Shown here: piece after piece, positions 11,298 to 23,995 of the stretch
How positions within the stretch are numbered: the first letter of the stretch is position 1
Layout of the letters: each line of letters starts with the position of its first letter
From: Bromus sterilis
Lineage: Eukaryota; Streptophyta; Magnoliopsida; Poales; Poaceae
Direction: 5' to 3'
Length of the DNA: 64,000 bases
Assembly (NCBI GenBank): GCA_950022295.1
Contig: OX465597.1
Coordinates: 398,231,016 to 398,295,015 of the forward strand
Translations under genes and position numbers: made by a program
The notes under the pieces: model-generated
The model's input: the letters and a program-made list of their open reading frames with translations, nothing else
The model's database searches: none
Told to the model about the DNA's origin: nothing

Positions 11298-12935
11298 TGA
11301 TACGTCCCAAACGTATTTATAATTTCTGTTTGCTCCATGCATGTTTTGTGTGATATTGCTATGATCTAGATACACTTTCATACACTTTTGATCATATTTG
11401 GACTAACTTATTAACTCGGTGCACCACAGCGTCAGTTTCTGTTTTCTGTTGTTTTCTATTCCAGGTTTCCCCCATATTAAAAGTGCTCCAAAAATTCAGA
11501 AAAAATCAGATAAAAAATCAGCGCAACGGAAGCTTCCGGAACCCTGAAGGAGGGCCGGGGGGCCACCACCAGGGACCCAAGCGTCCACCTGGCGCGGCCT
11601 AGGGTCTGACTGCGCCAGGGGGGCGCCTGGACTCCTGGTGGCCCCCCTGGCTCCCCCCCTTCGCCTATTTATTCCCCGTGACGTGAAACTTTCGAAGACA
11701 GAACCTTTTTTCGTGATCTCGCCTCTGTTCCGCCGCCGCCGCGCTTCCAAGATCGGGAGGGCCAACAAACTTCTTCCCGGCACCCTGCCGGAGGTAGGAT
11801 CAACCTCCGAGAGCTTCTCCTCCACCATGGACGCTTCCCGGATGTGCCGTGAGTAGTTTCCTTTGGACCATGGGTCCGTGATCAGTAGCTATGTGATGTT
11901 CTCCTCCCCTCTTTATTCTTCATGGTTTAGACCTCGTGAGCTGCCTACATGATCGAGGCACATATGTAATCTTTCTGCTGTTGCTATGCTGAGTTTGATG
12001 GGATCTGATGGATTATGAGATTATGTTCAGATTGTGATAGAGTAATATATTTGGTTCTTATCTTTTATATTTTCGTTCCTAAGTAATTTTGCATGTTCTC
12101 CGTTGTTGTTTATTGCTTTGGCCAAGTAGTAGGTAGTAACTCCAAGAGGAAATGTTATGCTCGATTGTGGGTTCATGCCCCCGATGACACGCTTGAGTGA
12201 CAAAAACATGAAGTCTAGGGGATGTGTTGTTGCCACAAGAGGGAAAATAACAGTGCTTGTAACCGCGGTTTCAAGGATTGTTTACTTTACGCAAAGTGCT
12301 TTTTAATGCAGTTGTCTGTTGCTTTGGGCTTACACTTTGGGTGGGGCTCGCAACTTAATACCAGCGAGATGTTCTGGATAGATATCTCAAGGTGGATGAT
12401 TAGTAGTAGATGCAGTTGGATTTCGGTCTACTTATTTTGGCGTACTGCCCATGCTTTTGAGTCTCTTCCTTTCTTTTTAGTATAGTTAGCATTGCGATGC
12501 GTTTATAATCCTGTCAATTTCCCATCTGTAATTTTTTTACCTCGCATAGCAGTTTTATCGTCTTTTGGGAGAGAGACATCACTAGTGAACATCACGGGAC
12601 CCCGGTCCATATTCTCATCACTGTTTACACGCTCATTTACTTTCTTGCTTTTACTTTCAGTTGCTATTATTATCATTATATGTTGCGTTGATCCTTTGTA
12701 AACAACAAGGACGGAGAGATTGACAACCTCTCTGTACTCGTTGGGAGCAAAGTTACTTGTGTTGTGTGCAGGTCCACGTGAGTTGCGCCGCTGACACCTA
12801 CTTATCATTGCCGGGTCCTACGGGAGACAAACCCTATCCTCTAAATAGGGGGAAATTGTCGTTATCCTACATCACACCTTCCACTTGGGGTAACCAACGA
12901 GGAGAGGCGTTGCACTAGTCAACTCTCTTGTCGTC
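11298..12935 (+). repeat. E1 5' LTR
   Basis: It runs from TGATACGTCC to CTTGTCGTCA and is followed by the PBS. The same LTR family recurs at 17957, 29923 and, reversed, at 44190 and 45148. The GC-rich middle part includes CCTATTTATTCCC, a possible TATA-like region near 11660-11680. Confidence 0.9.
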
Positions 12936-12945
12936 AAACGAATTT

Positions 12946-12963
12946 CTGGCGCCGTTGACGGGG
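12946..12963 (+). other. E1 primer binding site (tRNA-Asp)
   Basis: TGGCGCCGTTGACGGGGA starts ten bases after the LTR. It equals the complement of the tRNA-Asp 3' end except for one base. Confidence 0.85.
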
Positions 12964-13100
12964 ACTCCGAGTGCTAAGATAGGGGAGTTGCCCACTACCT
13001 TTTACCTTTGCTTTTTAGTCTTGTTAGTTTACCTTTCAGTTTTTATCTTTGTGTCTTATATCAAAAATTACAAAAAAAATCTGCCACACTTGCTGCTACT

Positions 13101-15170
13101 ATGAGTTCCTCTGAAAACACCAAGTTGTGTGACTTCACTAGTCACAACAACAAAGACTTCATCTGCACTCCTATTGCCACACCTGCCACTTCAGCTACCT
13201 CTTATGAAATTAAACCTGCTTTGCTAAACCTTGTTATGAGAGATCAATTCTCTGGTGTTGGAGATGATGCTGCTTTACACTTAAATAATTTTGTTGAGTT
13301 ATGTGATATGCAAAAGTATAAAGAAGTAGAAGGTGATGTTGTTAAGCTCAAGCTTTTTCCTTTCTCTCTGAGGGAATGAGCTAAAATTTGGTTTCAATCT
13401 TTGCCTAGAAATAGCATAAATTCTTGGGATAAGTGCAAAGATGCTTTTATTGGGAAGTATTACCCACCTGCTAAAATTATCCAATTGAGAAGTAACATTA
13501 TGAATTTTAAGCAATTGGATAATGAAAACGTTGCCCAAGCTTGGGAACGTATGAAATGTCTTGTTAAGAAATGCCCTACACATGGTTTGACTACCTGGAT
13601 GGTTATCCAGACTTTTTATGCAGGCTTGAACTTTACCTCGCGGAACCTGTTAGATTTGGCGGCTGGAGGAACCTTTATGTCAACTACACTTGGTGCTGCC
13701 ACAAAGCTTCTCGATGAGATGATGACCAATTATTCCCAATGGCACATCGAACGCGCTCCAACAGGTAGGAAGGTAAACTCTGTCGAGGAGATTACCTCCC
13801 TAAATAAAAAAGTTGACTTGATTATGTCTCTACTTACCAAGCAACCCTCTATTGATCCTCATGATATTCCTTTAAATTCTTTGGTTGCTCAGGAACAAGT
13901 AGATGTGAACTTTATTGCTAGAAACAACTTTAATAACAATGCTTATAGGGGCAATTTTGCTAGTAATCCTAGACCATTTCCATCCAATTATGGGAACACC
14001 AACACATATCCTGGCAACAACTCCTACAACCCTACTTACAAAGAAAGAGACCTACCTAGATATGAGAAATTGGTAGAAATATAGAAGGCTACTAAGAACT
14101 ATATGCACACCCAGTTTGAACAAAACAAAGCCTTCTCCAGGGAAATAGGTGAGCACACTGCCATTCTGCAAAACATTAGTGAACAGCTTGAGAGCCTGAA
14201 CAGTGAGATCTCTAATCTCCAGGCTAGACTTACCGCCACTGAAACCCATGTGTCGAACATGTCCCACACCCAATCTACTTTGATAAATCAAATGGCGGCC
14301 AAACCAGAAGTTATCCCTATGGAAGAGGATAGAATTAAGAGCCTTCCTACACACCACACAGTTGCCACTATCCAGATTGTTGAGGACACCGAAACTATTA
14401 GCACCCAATGCACACCTAGTCCCACTGGACCTATTAATGGTGATTTTAATACCTCAACCGTAGAAGAAGAAACTCCTATGAACATAGAGGGTTTCAAACA
14501 AGTGAGCCTAGATGACACTAATACCACCTTTGATAGTAGTGATATTGATTTTGATAGTTGCACCCTCTCATAAGTTATTAGCTTGTTACACAAAATGTCT
14601 AGAGACCCCCACACTAGCACACTTAATCTTGCCTTCATGAAGCATATCACAAATGCTCTCATTAAAGCTAGGGAGGAGAAGCTTAGGATAGAAGCCTCCA
14701 TACCTAGGAAGCTAGATGATGGTTGGGACCCTATGATAAAAATTAAATTAAATAACTTCTCTTGCTATGCTTTATGTGACGTTGTGGCTACTACCTCCGT
14801 CATGCCCAAAAGAATGTATGATATGTTTGAATTGAAACCTTTTGATTCTTGTTCTTTTGGTGTTCATCTTGTTAATTCTTCTGTAAAGAAACCTTTGGGG
14901 AAGATCGACGATGTTCTTATCATTGTCAATGACAATTATGTTCCCATTGATTTTATTATTATGGATATAGAGTGTGAACCTTTATGTCCAATTATTTTGG
15001 GACGTCCTTTTCTTCGCACCGTTGGTGCTGTTATTGACATGAAAGAGGGGAATATAAAATTTCAATTCCCTCTCAAAAAGGGGATGGAAAAATTTCCTAG
15101 AAAGAAAACCAAGTTACCGTTTGAGTCCGTTACACGGGCTAGCTACTCTCTTTCTCTTGATAAAACTTGA
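13101..15170 (+). pseudogene. E1 gag-protease polyprotein with three stops
   Basis: One reading frame runs from the ATG at 13101 (MSSSENTKLC) to 15170. It is interrupted by TGA 13377-13379, TAG 14082-14084 and TAA 14571-14573. The first third is a retrotransposon gag domain (LKLFPFSL, then a broken RAK-W motif, FKQLDNENVAQAWERM, FYAGL). The middle is Asn/Tyr-rich followed by a coiled coil (NISEQLESLNSEISNLQ). The last third resembles a pepsin-type protease (CYALCD, CPIILGRPFLRTVGAVIDM). The catalytic D-x-G has become CDVVATTS, so the protease is likely dead. Each stop is one C-to-T change from the expected codon (CGA, CAG, CAA). Confidence 0.85.
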
Positions 15171-17956
15171 TTCTTCTTTTGCTTTATGCCTAGCTTAAAG
15201 ACGTAAAAGAAAGCGCTTGTTGGGAGGCAACCCAAGATGTTTTTACTTCTGTTTTTAGTGGTCTTGATGATTGTTACTACTGTAGAAACATTATTGTATC
15301 TTTATTTTCAAGCTTTGTGCCAAGTTATAGCCTCATATGACAAGGGAAGCAAAAGTTGTGACATGTTGTCCAGAAAACAGATTCTGTCTTCTTGACAAAA
15401 AAAATTGGAACAAATCACCAGCTCATCTTTTTGAGCTGATTTGTTTACACAGCATGCTCTATACAATCGTGAAACTTTCGTATGTTCTTAGTTTTTTGAT
15501 TTGAGTTGCAGAAGTGCCCCGAAAAAATTCTCTACTACCTGTTGTTCTGTTTTTCACAGATTCTGCCACGTTTTACCTCTCCTTACTTTTGCAGACCTTA
15601 AGCTTGCTTTTTATCTGCAAAACCTTTTGGCAATCTTGAGAAACAGTATCTCTTCAATAATATCTTTATATCCATTGGTCAAAAATTATTTTATTAAGGG
15701 TACTAACCTCTCTAATCAGCTTATGATGAGTTATGTATGAAGGGAGTTTTCAAGTGTGCGAGGGAAGATGATGAAAGAAGATCCGGGAGTATCAAGCGCT
15801 GAAGCTTGGGGATGCCCCCATGCATCCCCAATAAATATTCAAGGAGAATCAAGCGTCTAAGCTTGGGGATGCCCCCGTGCATCCCCTTCTCCATCAACAA
15901 TCATCAGTTCGTCCTTCGTCTCACTATATTTTTATCACTTCATGCGTTATGTGCTATGCTTGGAGCGTCTCGCTCTTAGGTTTATTTTTAGTTTTCTTTA
16001 GCTTTGCTTTCTGTTCATAACAAGTTAGACCCCAGCTTACTTTGTGTGACGCTCCACTCCAATCTAGAACACATCATAGGATTTTTCATGCTTATCTTTC
16101 TGCTGTTGTGTGTTCTTTATCTTTTCGTAGCTATTGCCATGTTTAGTTTTAGTTTTAGTTTGTATTTAGCAAGAGCCTTGGCTTTTGTTTAGTTTGTTGC
16201 TAGAACTCTCTTTAGTTTTCATGTTTATCTTGTTAAGAGAGTTGGTTGTTGAACTGAGTTGTGTCTTGTCTTGAAAGTAGGTAATTGAGGTTGCTATTTA
16301 ATTTTAGTAGTAACTTGCAATAGTTTTGAGGTATTGATGTGAGTAGTGTTTGAAATTTTGGTGTCAAGAGCTCTAGCCTATTAGAGATAGGTGTCGTATT
16401 TTGGGAAATCCGTGTTTATTTTAAAAAACTACAAAAACTAGTTGAGAATTCTAGCTACTAGATGGATCGCTAATATTTTGAGGGACCGGATATTAGAGTA
16501 CACTCACGTACCATTAGTCGAGGATGCGCAAGGATACACTCCTCCTCGGGGTACTTGTCTCTTCGTGAACCTCCTTATTAGATTGAGAGTTACCGATAAT
16601 AAGTGCATGAGTTCTTCGGACTAATGTAAGTATTGAATGTTGACACTTCCACCTCCTCATATTTGATAGCCTCTCCCGTGCCGTGCATTGCATTCTTCTC
16701 ACTCCGAGATTTGGCGTCCACCTTCGCCGGTACATCCAAACCCTTGGCATGATACGCTCTGTCATCATAAACCTCCTTATATCTTTCCTCAAAACAGCCA
16801 CCATACCTGCCTATCAAAGCATTTCCATAGCCTTTGAGAGATATATTGCCATGCAACATCCACCTCTTCATGACTTGATCTTCATGCCATACATGTTCCC
16901 GCTACACTGGCAGAGGCATACATTGCATACATCATGATAGCTACATCTTCTTTATGATTTGAGTACCTTGTAAAGTGTGAAAGATCTTCTATACCCTCTT
17001 GTGAATTAGAGTGTTGCCCTTAAGTGAGGAAAAGATCCCAAAGTGGACAAAAAAAAGATCACAAAGAGGACAAATGAGAGTTAAATAGAAAGAGCCATTG
17101 AGGGCACCAAAAAAGAAAAAAAAGAAGAAAAAAGAGAGAGAAAGGGGCAACACTAGTATCCTTTTGAAAGATCCACACTAGTACTCCCTCTTATCCCTGT
17201 ACTCCATAGAGATGATCATTCATGCATATAGCTATGTGGGGACCTTCACACCATAGAACTTGGCTTGCATATTCCAAGGATGAGCCTCCTCAAACGAGCT
17301 CTAGGTCTTCATGAATGAGCAAGTTAGATGCACCCCACTAGTTCCATTGGAGAGCTTTTCTTATCTCATATGTGCATCCGTTTCATGGCAATCCCTACTC
17401 CTCACTTCATATCTATCATTTGGCCTTCTCGCCTATGATTGTCCTCATTGATGTGAGCCTTTCTCACCCTTTTTGTCTTCCTCCTCCACCATATTTCTTT
17501 CTTTGCCATCCTAAGTGTCAACTCTTGTGCTTAAGCTCATCCATTGCAGGAGTGCTCAAAATATCGAAAGGGAGTGGATCAAATTGACTTGTACCTGGCT
17601 AGTTGTTTGGGGATGAGTCAAGATAAGATTCCAAAGAAGACCAAGTGTGAAACTTTAGTAGATTGAGTTCTCAACAAAAATATTTTTTTCTCGTATTCCC
17701 TATCCCCCTTCTTGCACGCAAACACCATTTGGAGACATTCGAGTCACGGACAGCGAGAGCTCTTGCACCTAATGTTCTTTTGTTACTTGTTTCAATGCTA
17801 ATATAGACTCTTGCATGTTCTGACTTGAATTGAATCACATACCTTGATTGCTTTACTTTTCAAAATTCTTATATGGTTGCTAGCATGTCACCACAGAAAT
17901 TATGCTTGTTATCATTTACCTACTCGAGAACGAGCAGGAATTAAGCTTGGGGATGT
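15171..17956 (+). other. E1 non-coding 3' region with paired stem-loops
   Basis: This is a 2.8 kb stretch with no pol genes. It contains two tandem hairpin units (15808-15829 and 15865-15886), with stem GGGGATGC pairing to GCATCCCC, each preceded by AAGCTT. There is a purine-rich tract near 17040-17145. It ends with the polypurine-like AAGCTTGGGGATGT immediately before the 3' LTR at 17957. The first 800 bp match the 3' region of E3 (about 33000-33779). Confidence 0.7.
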
Positions 17957-19286
17957 TGATACGTCCAAAACGTATCTATAATTACTGCTTGCTCCATGCA
18001 TGTTTTGTGTGATATTGCTATGATCTAGATACACTTTCATACACTTTTGATCATATTTGGACTAACTTATTAACTCAGTGCACCACAGTGCCAGTTCCTG
18101 TTTTCTGTTGTTCTCTATTCCAGGTTTCCCCCATATTAAAAGTGCTCCTAAAATTCGGGAAGAATCGGATAAAAATCAGCGCAACGGAAGCTTATGGAAC
18201 CTCGAAGGAGGGCCGGGGGGGCACCACCAGGGACCCAGGCGTCCACCTAGCACGGCCTAGGGTCTGGCCGCGCCACGGGGGCGCCTGGACTCCTGGTGGC
18301 CCCCCTAGCTGCCCCCCTTTGCCTATTTATTCCCCGTGACATGAAATTTCCAAAGACAAAACTCTTTTTCGCGATCTCGCCTCTGTTCCGCCGCCGCCGC
18401 GCTTCCAAGATCGGGAGCACCAGCAGACTTCTTCCCGGCACCCTGCCGGAGGGAGGATCGACCTCCTGGAGCTTCCCCTCCACCATGGACGCTTCCCGGA
18501 TGTGTCGTGAGTAGTTTCCTTTGGACCATGGGTCTGTGATCAGTAGCTATGTGATGTTCTCCTTCCCTTTTTATTCTTCATGGTTTAGACCTCGTGAGTT
18601 GCCCTACATGATCGAGGCACTTTTGTAATCTGTCTGCTATTGCTATGCTGAGTTTGATGGGATCTGATGGATTATGAGATTATATTCAGATTGTGATAGA
18701 GTAATATATTTGGTCTTATCTTTTATATTTTTGTTCCTAAGTAATTCTTGCATGTTCTCCGTTGCTGTTTATTGCTTTGGCCAAGTAGTAGGTAGTAACT
18801 CCAAGAGGGAACGTTATGCTCGATTGTGGGTTCATGCCCCCCGATGACACGCTTGAGTGACAGAAACATGAAGTCTAGGGGATGTGTTGTTGCCACAAGA
18901 GGGAAAAGAACAGTGCTTGTAACCGCGGTTTCAAGGATTGTTTACTTTACGCAAAGTGCTTTTTAATGCAGTTGTCTGTTGCTTTGGGCTTACACTTTGG
19001 GTGGGGCTCGCAACTTAATACCAGCGAGATGTTCTGGATAGATATCTCAAGGTGGATGATTAGTAGTAGATGCAGTTGGATTTAGGTCTACTTATTTTGG
19101 CGTACTGCCCATGCCTTTGAGCATCTTCCTTTCTTTTTAGCATAGTTAGCATTGCGATGCATTTATAATCCTGTCAATTGCCCATCTGTAATTTGTTTAC
19201 CTCGCATAGCAGTTTTATCGTCTTTTGGGAGAGAGACATTACTAGTGAACATCACGGGACCCCGGTCCATATTCTCATCACTGTTT

Positions 19287-22200
19287 TGTCACAATCTCAA
19301 GTTAGGTATGTGCTAGGGTTAGCAAGTCACTTGCATCATGTTAAAATTTTCAAAAGAAATCTTTGAAATCAAAATCAAAAGCAAAATGGGAGAAGGAACC
19401 CCCCAGATGAATTAATTCAAAAGGCCGAATAAAAATCTTCTCCAAAAAATTCATGTTAGATTTTTGAAAAGTCTTATAAATTAGTGTGATCACATATCAA
19501 GTGATGTGGGACCCACCCCATGCTCATAGATTTTTCAAATATTCAAACAGTGCCTTGGAATTAATTAAAAACCCTATTTGAGTTAAGATTCAAATTATTT
19601 TAATTTTAAAAATGTTGAAACTTTATAAGTGGCTAGTCTATATTATTATGAAGCCATATAATTTTTTTTCAGCATTTAATAAAATGCCTAGCTATTTATT
19701 TGCTAAGCAAAACAAATTTACAGAAAAGAAAACAGAAAAGAAAAAGGGAAAAAGAGCTCGCAGGCAAAAGGGCCCAACTTACCGAGGCAGCCCAGCCCAG
19801 GGGCAAGCCCGTCTTCTTCCTCGCGCCAGCCAGGCTGCTGCCGCCGTGGCGAGCATGCCGGCGACGCCTGGCCACCTCCTGCTTCCCCCGCGCCACATCT
19901 TCACGTCTGGAGACGCCCAGGAGCTTCCCCGTTCCATTCCCCCCCTCCGCGGACACTCTCCCCGTCTCCCTCGCCGATTTCGTCGACACCCGTGAAGAAC
20001 GCCGGAGCACGCCGCTGCACCTGCGTGGCCAGTGAGTTTGTCGAGCGCCACCGCCGTGTCCATCCTCTTCCTCGTCGTCGTCTACGTCTTCCAGTGCAGC
20101 GAATCGAACCCGGAGCCCTCCTAGCCACCGGAATCGAGCTCGAGCAGTCGCGGGAACCGAAGGACGCCATCGTCGATTCCGTCGCCGTCGAGCCACCCCA
20201 GCCCTCGCCGCCACCTCCGTCGAGTTCCTGGTGAGCAGGCGGTCCAAACCCCTCTCTCCCCGCCCCTTATCATTGTCTCCTTGTCGATCCACCATGGAAA
20301 CCGAAGTTCCTCGCCGCCACGGTCGTCGTAGTCGATCACCAGTAAAGAAAACGAGCTCGGGGGCATGTCCACCGTCTTCGCCTTGCTCCTCTGCGTCGAT
20401 TGCGAGCATCACCGGTTAAAATGGAGCACCGCAGCGAGCTTTGCCTCGAGCCCGAGCCACGACCGCCGCTAGGGCTTGACGCCGGCGACGCTCCGGTGAG
20501 TTCCAGCCCCCCTGGCTGACTCCATTCGACGCGGCATCCTCCCAGCAGCCGTTTGGTGCATCTGGCGTGCCAAACGCACGTCCAGAGCGCGAACCCGTTC
20601 AGCGCCGCCGCGTCTTTGGCCACCGGCGGCTAGCCGCCGGCCGGTTAGGCTAATCAACCCCCTAATGACCCCCCCACAGAGGCTGACATGCGGGCCCAGC
20701 CCCTGACTAAACACTGGGTTAAGTTTAAATTGTTTTAATTAAACAGTGAGAGGCTGACAGGTGGGACCCCCTTGTCAGTGGCCCCCTGACGCCAACATGA
20801 AGTCATGCTGACGCCATAAATGAATTTCCAGAATAAATTGAATTAAAGAAATTCCAGAAAATAGCTCAAACTTTGGAAATTCATAGAAAATTCATATTAA
20901 CTCCAATTTGGACAAATAATATATGAAAAATGATCAGGAGAAAATAAGCTATCCAAAAATCCAACTTTCAACAATGTTTGAGTTGATTTTAAAATGGGAC
21001 CAGTAGCATATGTCATTTGATTTATTTGGAATTTATTCAAATTCAATTCAAATGATTTTGCAACTTGGACCATGGAATTATGCTACTTTTCAACCACACT
21101 TCAGAGGCATATCATACACAATTCAAAATGTTTCAAATTGATCAAACAATGTCACATGTAACTTGGCTAAGTTTGAATTCAAATTGGAGTTTGAATTTGC
21201 AATTCAATTTGCAATATACTCCATTTAAATGGAATTGCCTCACACATCAAAGCATATACATCAAGATTCAACCTTCCATCATGTGATTGTGCATTGTATT
21301 TACTTTGCTACCTTGTTTTTTGTTTGTCGAGTAGAGGTGGAACCGGAGCAGGAGGCTGCCCCCTTCGTTGAAGACTTCAAAACCGAACCTCGTCAGCAAG
21401 GCAAGCAAACCCCCATTGATCATGTCGATAAAATCCCACTTCCCTCTCATGTCTCGCTTATGCATCGTTTAGGATGATTACCATGCTACGTTTCTACCGC
21501 CTAGATGAACCCATTCCTTTGCATGACCTATCATTTTGTCACAGTAGTAAGCAAACCACAATCCTAGCAAATGTAGGAGTTGATTGATATCATGTGGCCC
21601 CTGCAATTGTTACTGCTTATTGCATGCTTAGAGTGATACCATGATGATACTGTTATGTGAGTCGGGATGGTAGTGATCATGATGATGATGGTAGAAAAGT
21701 GTTGGTGAATCTACCCTAATACAAGGTGAACGATGAGAGGCTGTGTAGGAGTACAGGGTGGGTTGTCTCGTTGAACACCGCCCTAAGTCCGAGTTCTTGT
21801 GTGGTGATCCAAGATGAAGAGTACAACCACACATTGGGATCACTGACCCCTCTCAGCTTACTAACTCATCCCTTTCGATGTCCAGATGTCACAATAGTTC
21901 GGAGTTCTGGTAGGTCTGTGGCCTGGATGCTAAGTGAGAGAACGGCTCATCCGAGACCGGCTTATGCACCACGCACACATCACTTGGGTCCACTTCGGTA
22001 AACCGGCCGGGTTCACGATAGTGGTAGCCAACCCAAGTAGGCGGCTTTCTCGGACTAGATCGGCTATGAGGTAACAGTTGTGGTGAGCATCCTCGCTGGC
22101 ACCCCTTGAATGGTGTCGAGATCAAAGGCGGTAAATGATGATCATGTGTGTGTAGCGGTACACCCCTGCAGGGTTAACAAAACTATTCGAATAGTCGCGT

Positions 22201-23327
22201 CCGCGGTTATGGACTGCTTGGAAAGCTTAGCTTGATTATTAGACAACTTGAACTGGATACTTCTAAAACACACCAAGATAAGTGTGAGTGCTATGGCGTG
22301 CTTTCTCGTGGGGAAGTCGAGGAAGGCACCATAGTGGTGTAATTGGTTGGAGAAAGTAGTGGACTCGTGTACGCTTCTTACCTCAAAGTCTGGTACTCGT
22401 AGTTCAGGATTAGCCAAGTCAAAGCTGGCACTTCTGCAAGTGAAACCCCACCTCCCTTTACCTTGATACATGTGCATGAGTAGTATAGCTCCTATGTAAG
22501 TCTTGCTGAGTACGACGTTGTACTCACGTTTGCTTAATCTATGTTTTAGATGAAACCACTGACCCCGAAGGTGGCTTCTTCATCGAGCTGGACGATCGAA
22601 GATCAAGCTAGTCTAGTCCCAGTCAGACGACTGGTTCCCTCGTGGAGGGCTTGTGTTTAAATAAGGCTTCTTAAGCCATTTGTTAAACTTGTCTGTACTC
22701 AGACATAATTTGCTTCCGCTTGTGTTGTAATGTTGGATCACATGTTTGTGATCTCTGTGTGCACTCTATAAGAGTTATCAATAAAAATGTATACTTTGTA
22801 GAGAATTGCAATGATACCTACTGTTCATACAAGGAATGTGTGTTGCGTGTATGTTTATAACATGCATGTCTTTGTATGGGTTTTCGAGACCTTAGTTGTG
22901 ATCTGGCTGGCGGTCTTTCATACACCAAGTGGCCCTTAGATGTGCGCAGCTTGGGGCATCGCGATGCGATTGTTCGAGACTCCGTCTCGTGCACACTTTG
23001 TGGTATGATCGAGCCCGCCCTAGACCCCGACTAAGTGATCGGGATGGAGTAAGTCTATGTAAGAGTTATGAGATAGTCGATAGTATGGTTGAGGCGACTT
23101 GTCTTTGAATATGGGAGTTCACTACCCATATCATTAGACTTGTGTGCGGACGATGAGGACCCATCTCAGTTGATCATCCGGCCTGGATGGGATGCCCCTC
23201 ACGTACGATGCTTTCCGAGAACGTTCTGTGCTTGGCCTTGTCTGCTTAGACAAGTGGGTACGGTTCTCGGCTCTCCATATGACTATGTCTTAACTGGACT
23301 TGCATACGCTAACCCCGGGTCCCGACA
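19287..23327 (+). repeat. 4.0-kb 5' LTR of the Tekay element
   Basis: It starts TGTCACAATC and ends TCCCGACA just before the primer binding site. A GC-rich section at about 19780-20700 opens long frames on both strands (for example 19696-20412 minus), but these are LTR sequence and not genes. The extent is defined by the TSD on the left and by the PBS on the right. Confidence 0.85.
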
Positions 23328-23331
23328 GACT

Positions 23332-23343
23332 TGGTATCAGAGC
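23332..23343 (+). other. Tekay element primer binding site (initiator tRNA-Met)
   Basis: TGGTATCAGAGC lies four bases after the 5' LTR. This is the usual initiator tRNA-Met PBS of plant Copia and Tekay-type elements. Confidence 0.9.
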
Positions 23344-23995
23344 AGGACTGACTGTAGGATTATCAGCCTTGGCCGAAGTCGAGTCTAGCCTTCTATAGTT
23401 ATATAGTTATTATGGGTATATAAGGGAACAACGTAAGGCTTCTTTTTTCTCCTTACCCTCTTCGTTCTGAGTTCTGAGTCACCCTCATCTTATTCTACGG
23501 GAAGATAGGACTAGGCTCTCCTCTGTCTGATTAGAACATCTCGTTGTTTGCTCCCTTGTAGCCGTAGGAAAGTTGTGTCCGGTTTCCTAGCATTGTTGTA
23601 ATGATGATTTCTTACATCGTATTATGTAAGTGATGTATCTACATTGAAAGAAAATTGTTTTCTTGCAATTACAACCGTTATGCTGTCCGAGTCATCCCAG
23701 GTTTCTACATAATCTGATGCATTTGCAAAATCCTTCTATCTTTTTCGGTTGTCCTTTTAGAAGAACTTCTAGGTGGCATTCCCGACAGTTCCATAGTGTT
23801 TGATGTAGGTTTTACTCTAAAAACCTATAGTGATTCAATTGCAGCTCTTGCTCCCACTTTAGATGTCTTCTAGCCAGAAGAACCACACTAACCATCGTGT
23901 TGGGGTACTTTGTTACTCTGACATATCTGTTGTAGCCCCTAGTAAACCATGGTCCTCCTCTAGGAAAACCATCCAGTAACCCAGCTCTTTAAACC
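23344..23995 (+). other. Tekay leader remnant lacking gag
   Basis: This is short internal sequence between PBS and pol. No gag core or CCHC zinc knuckle can be read in any frame, so a deletion removed gag and protease. Nothing else was seen. Confidence 0.6.

Noticed and set aside
19696..20412. 238-codon minus ORF and several overlapping frames on both strands
   Set aside because: They lie inside the GC-rich part of the 4-kb Tekay LTR. Long frames on both strands are expected from composition, and no domain is visible.
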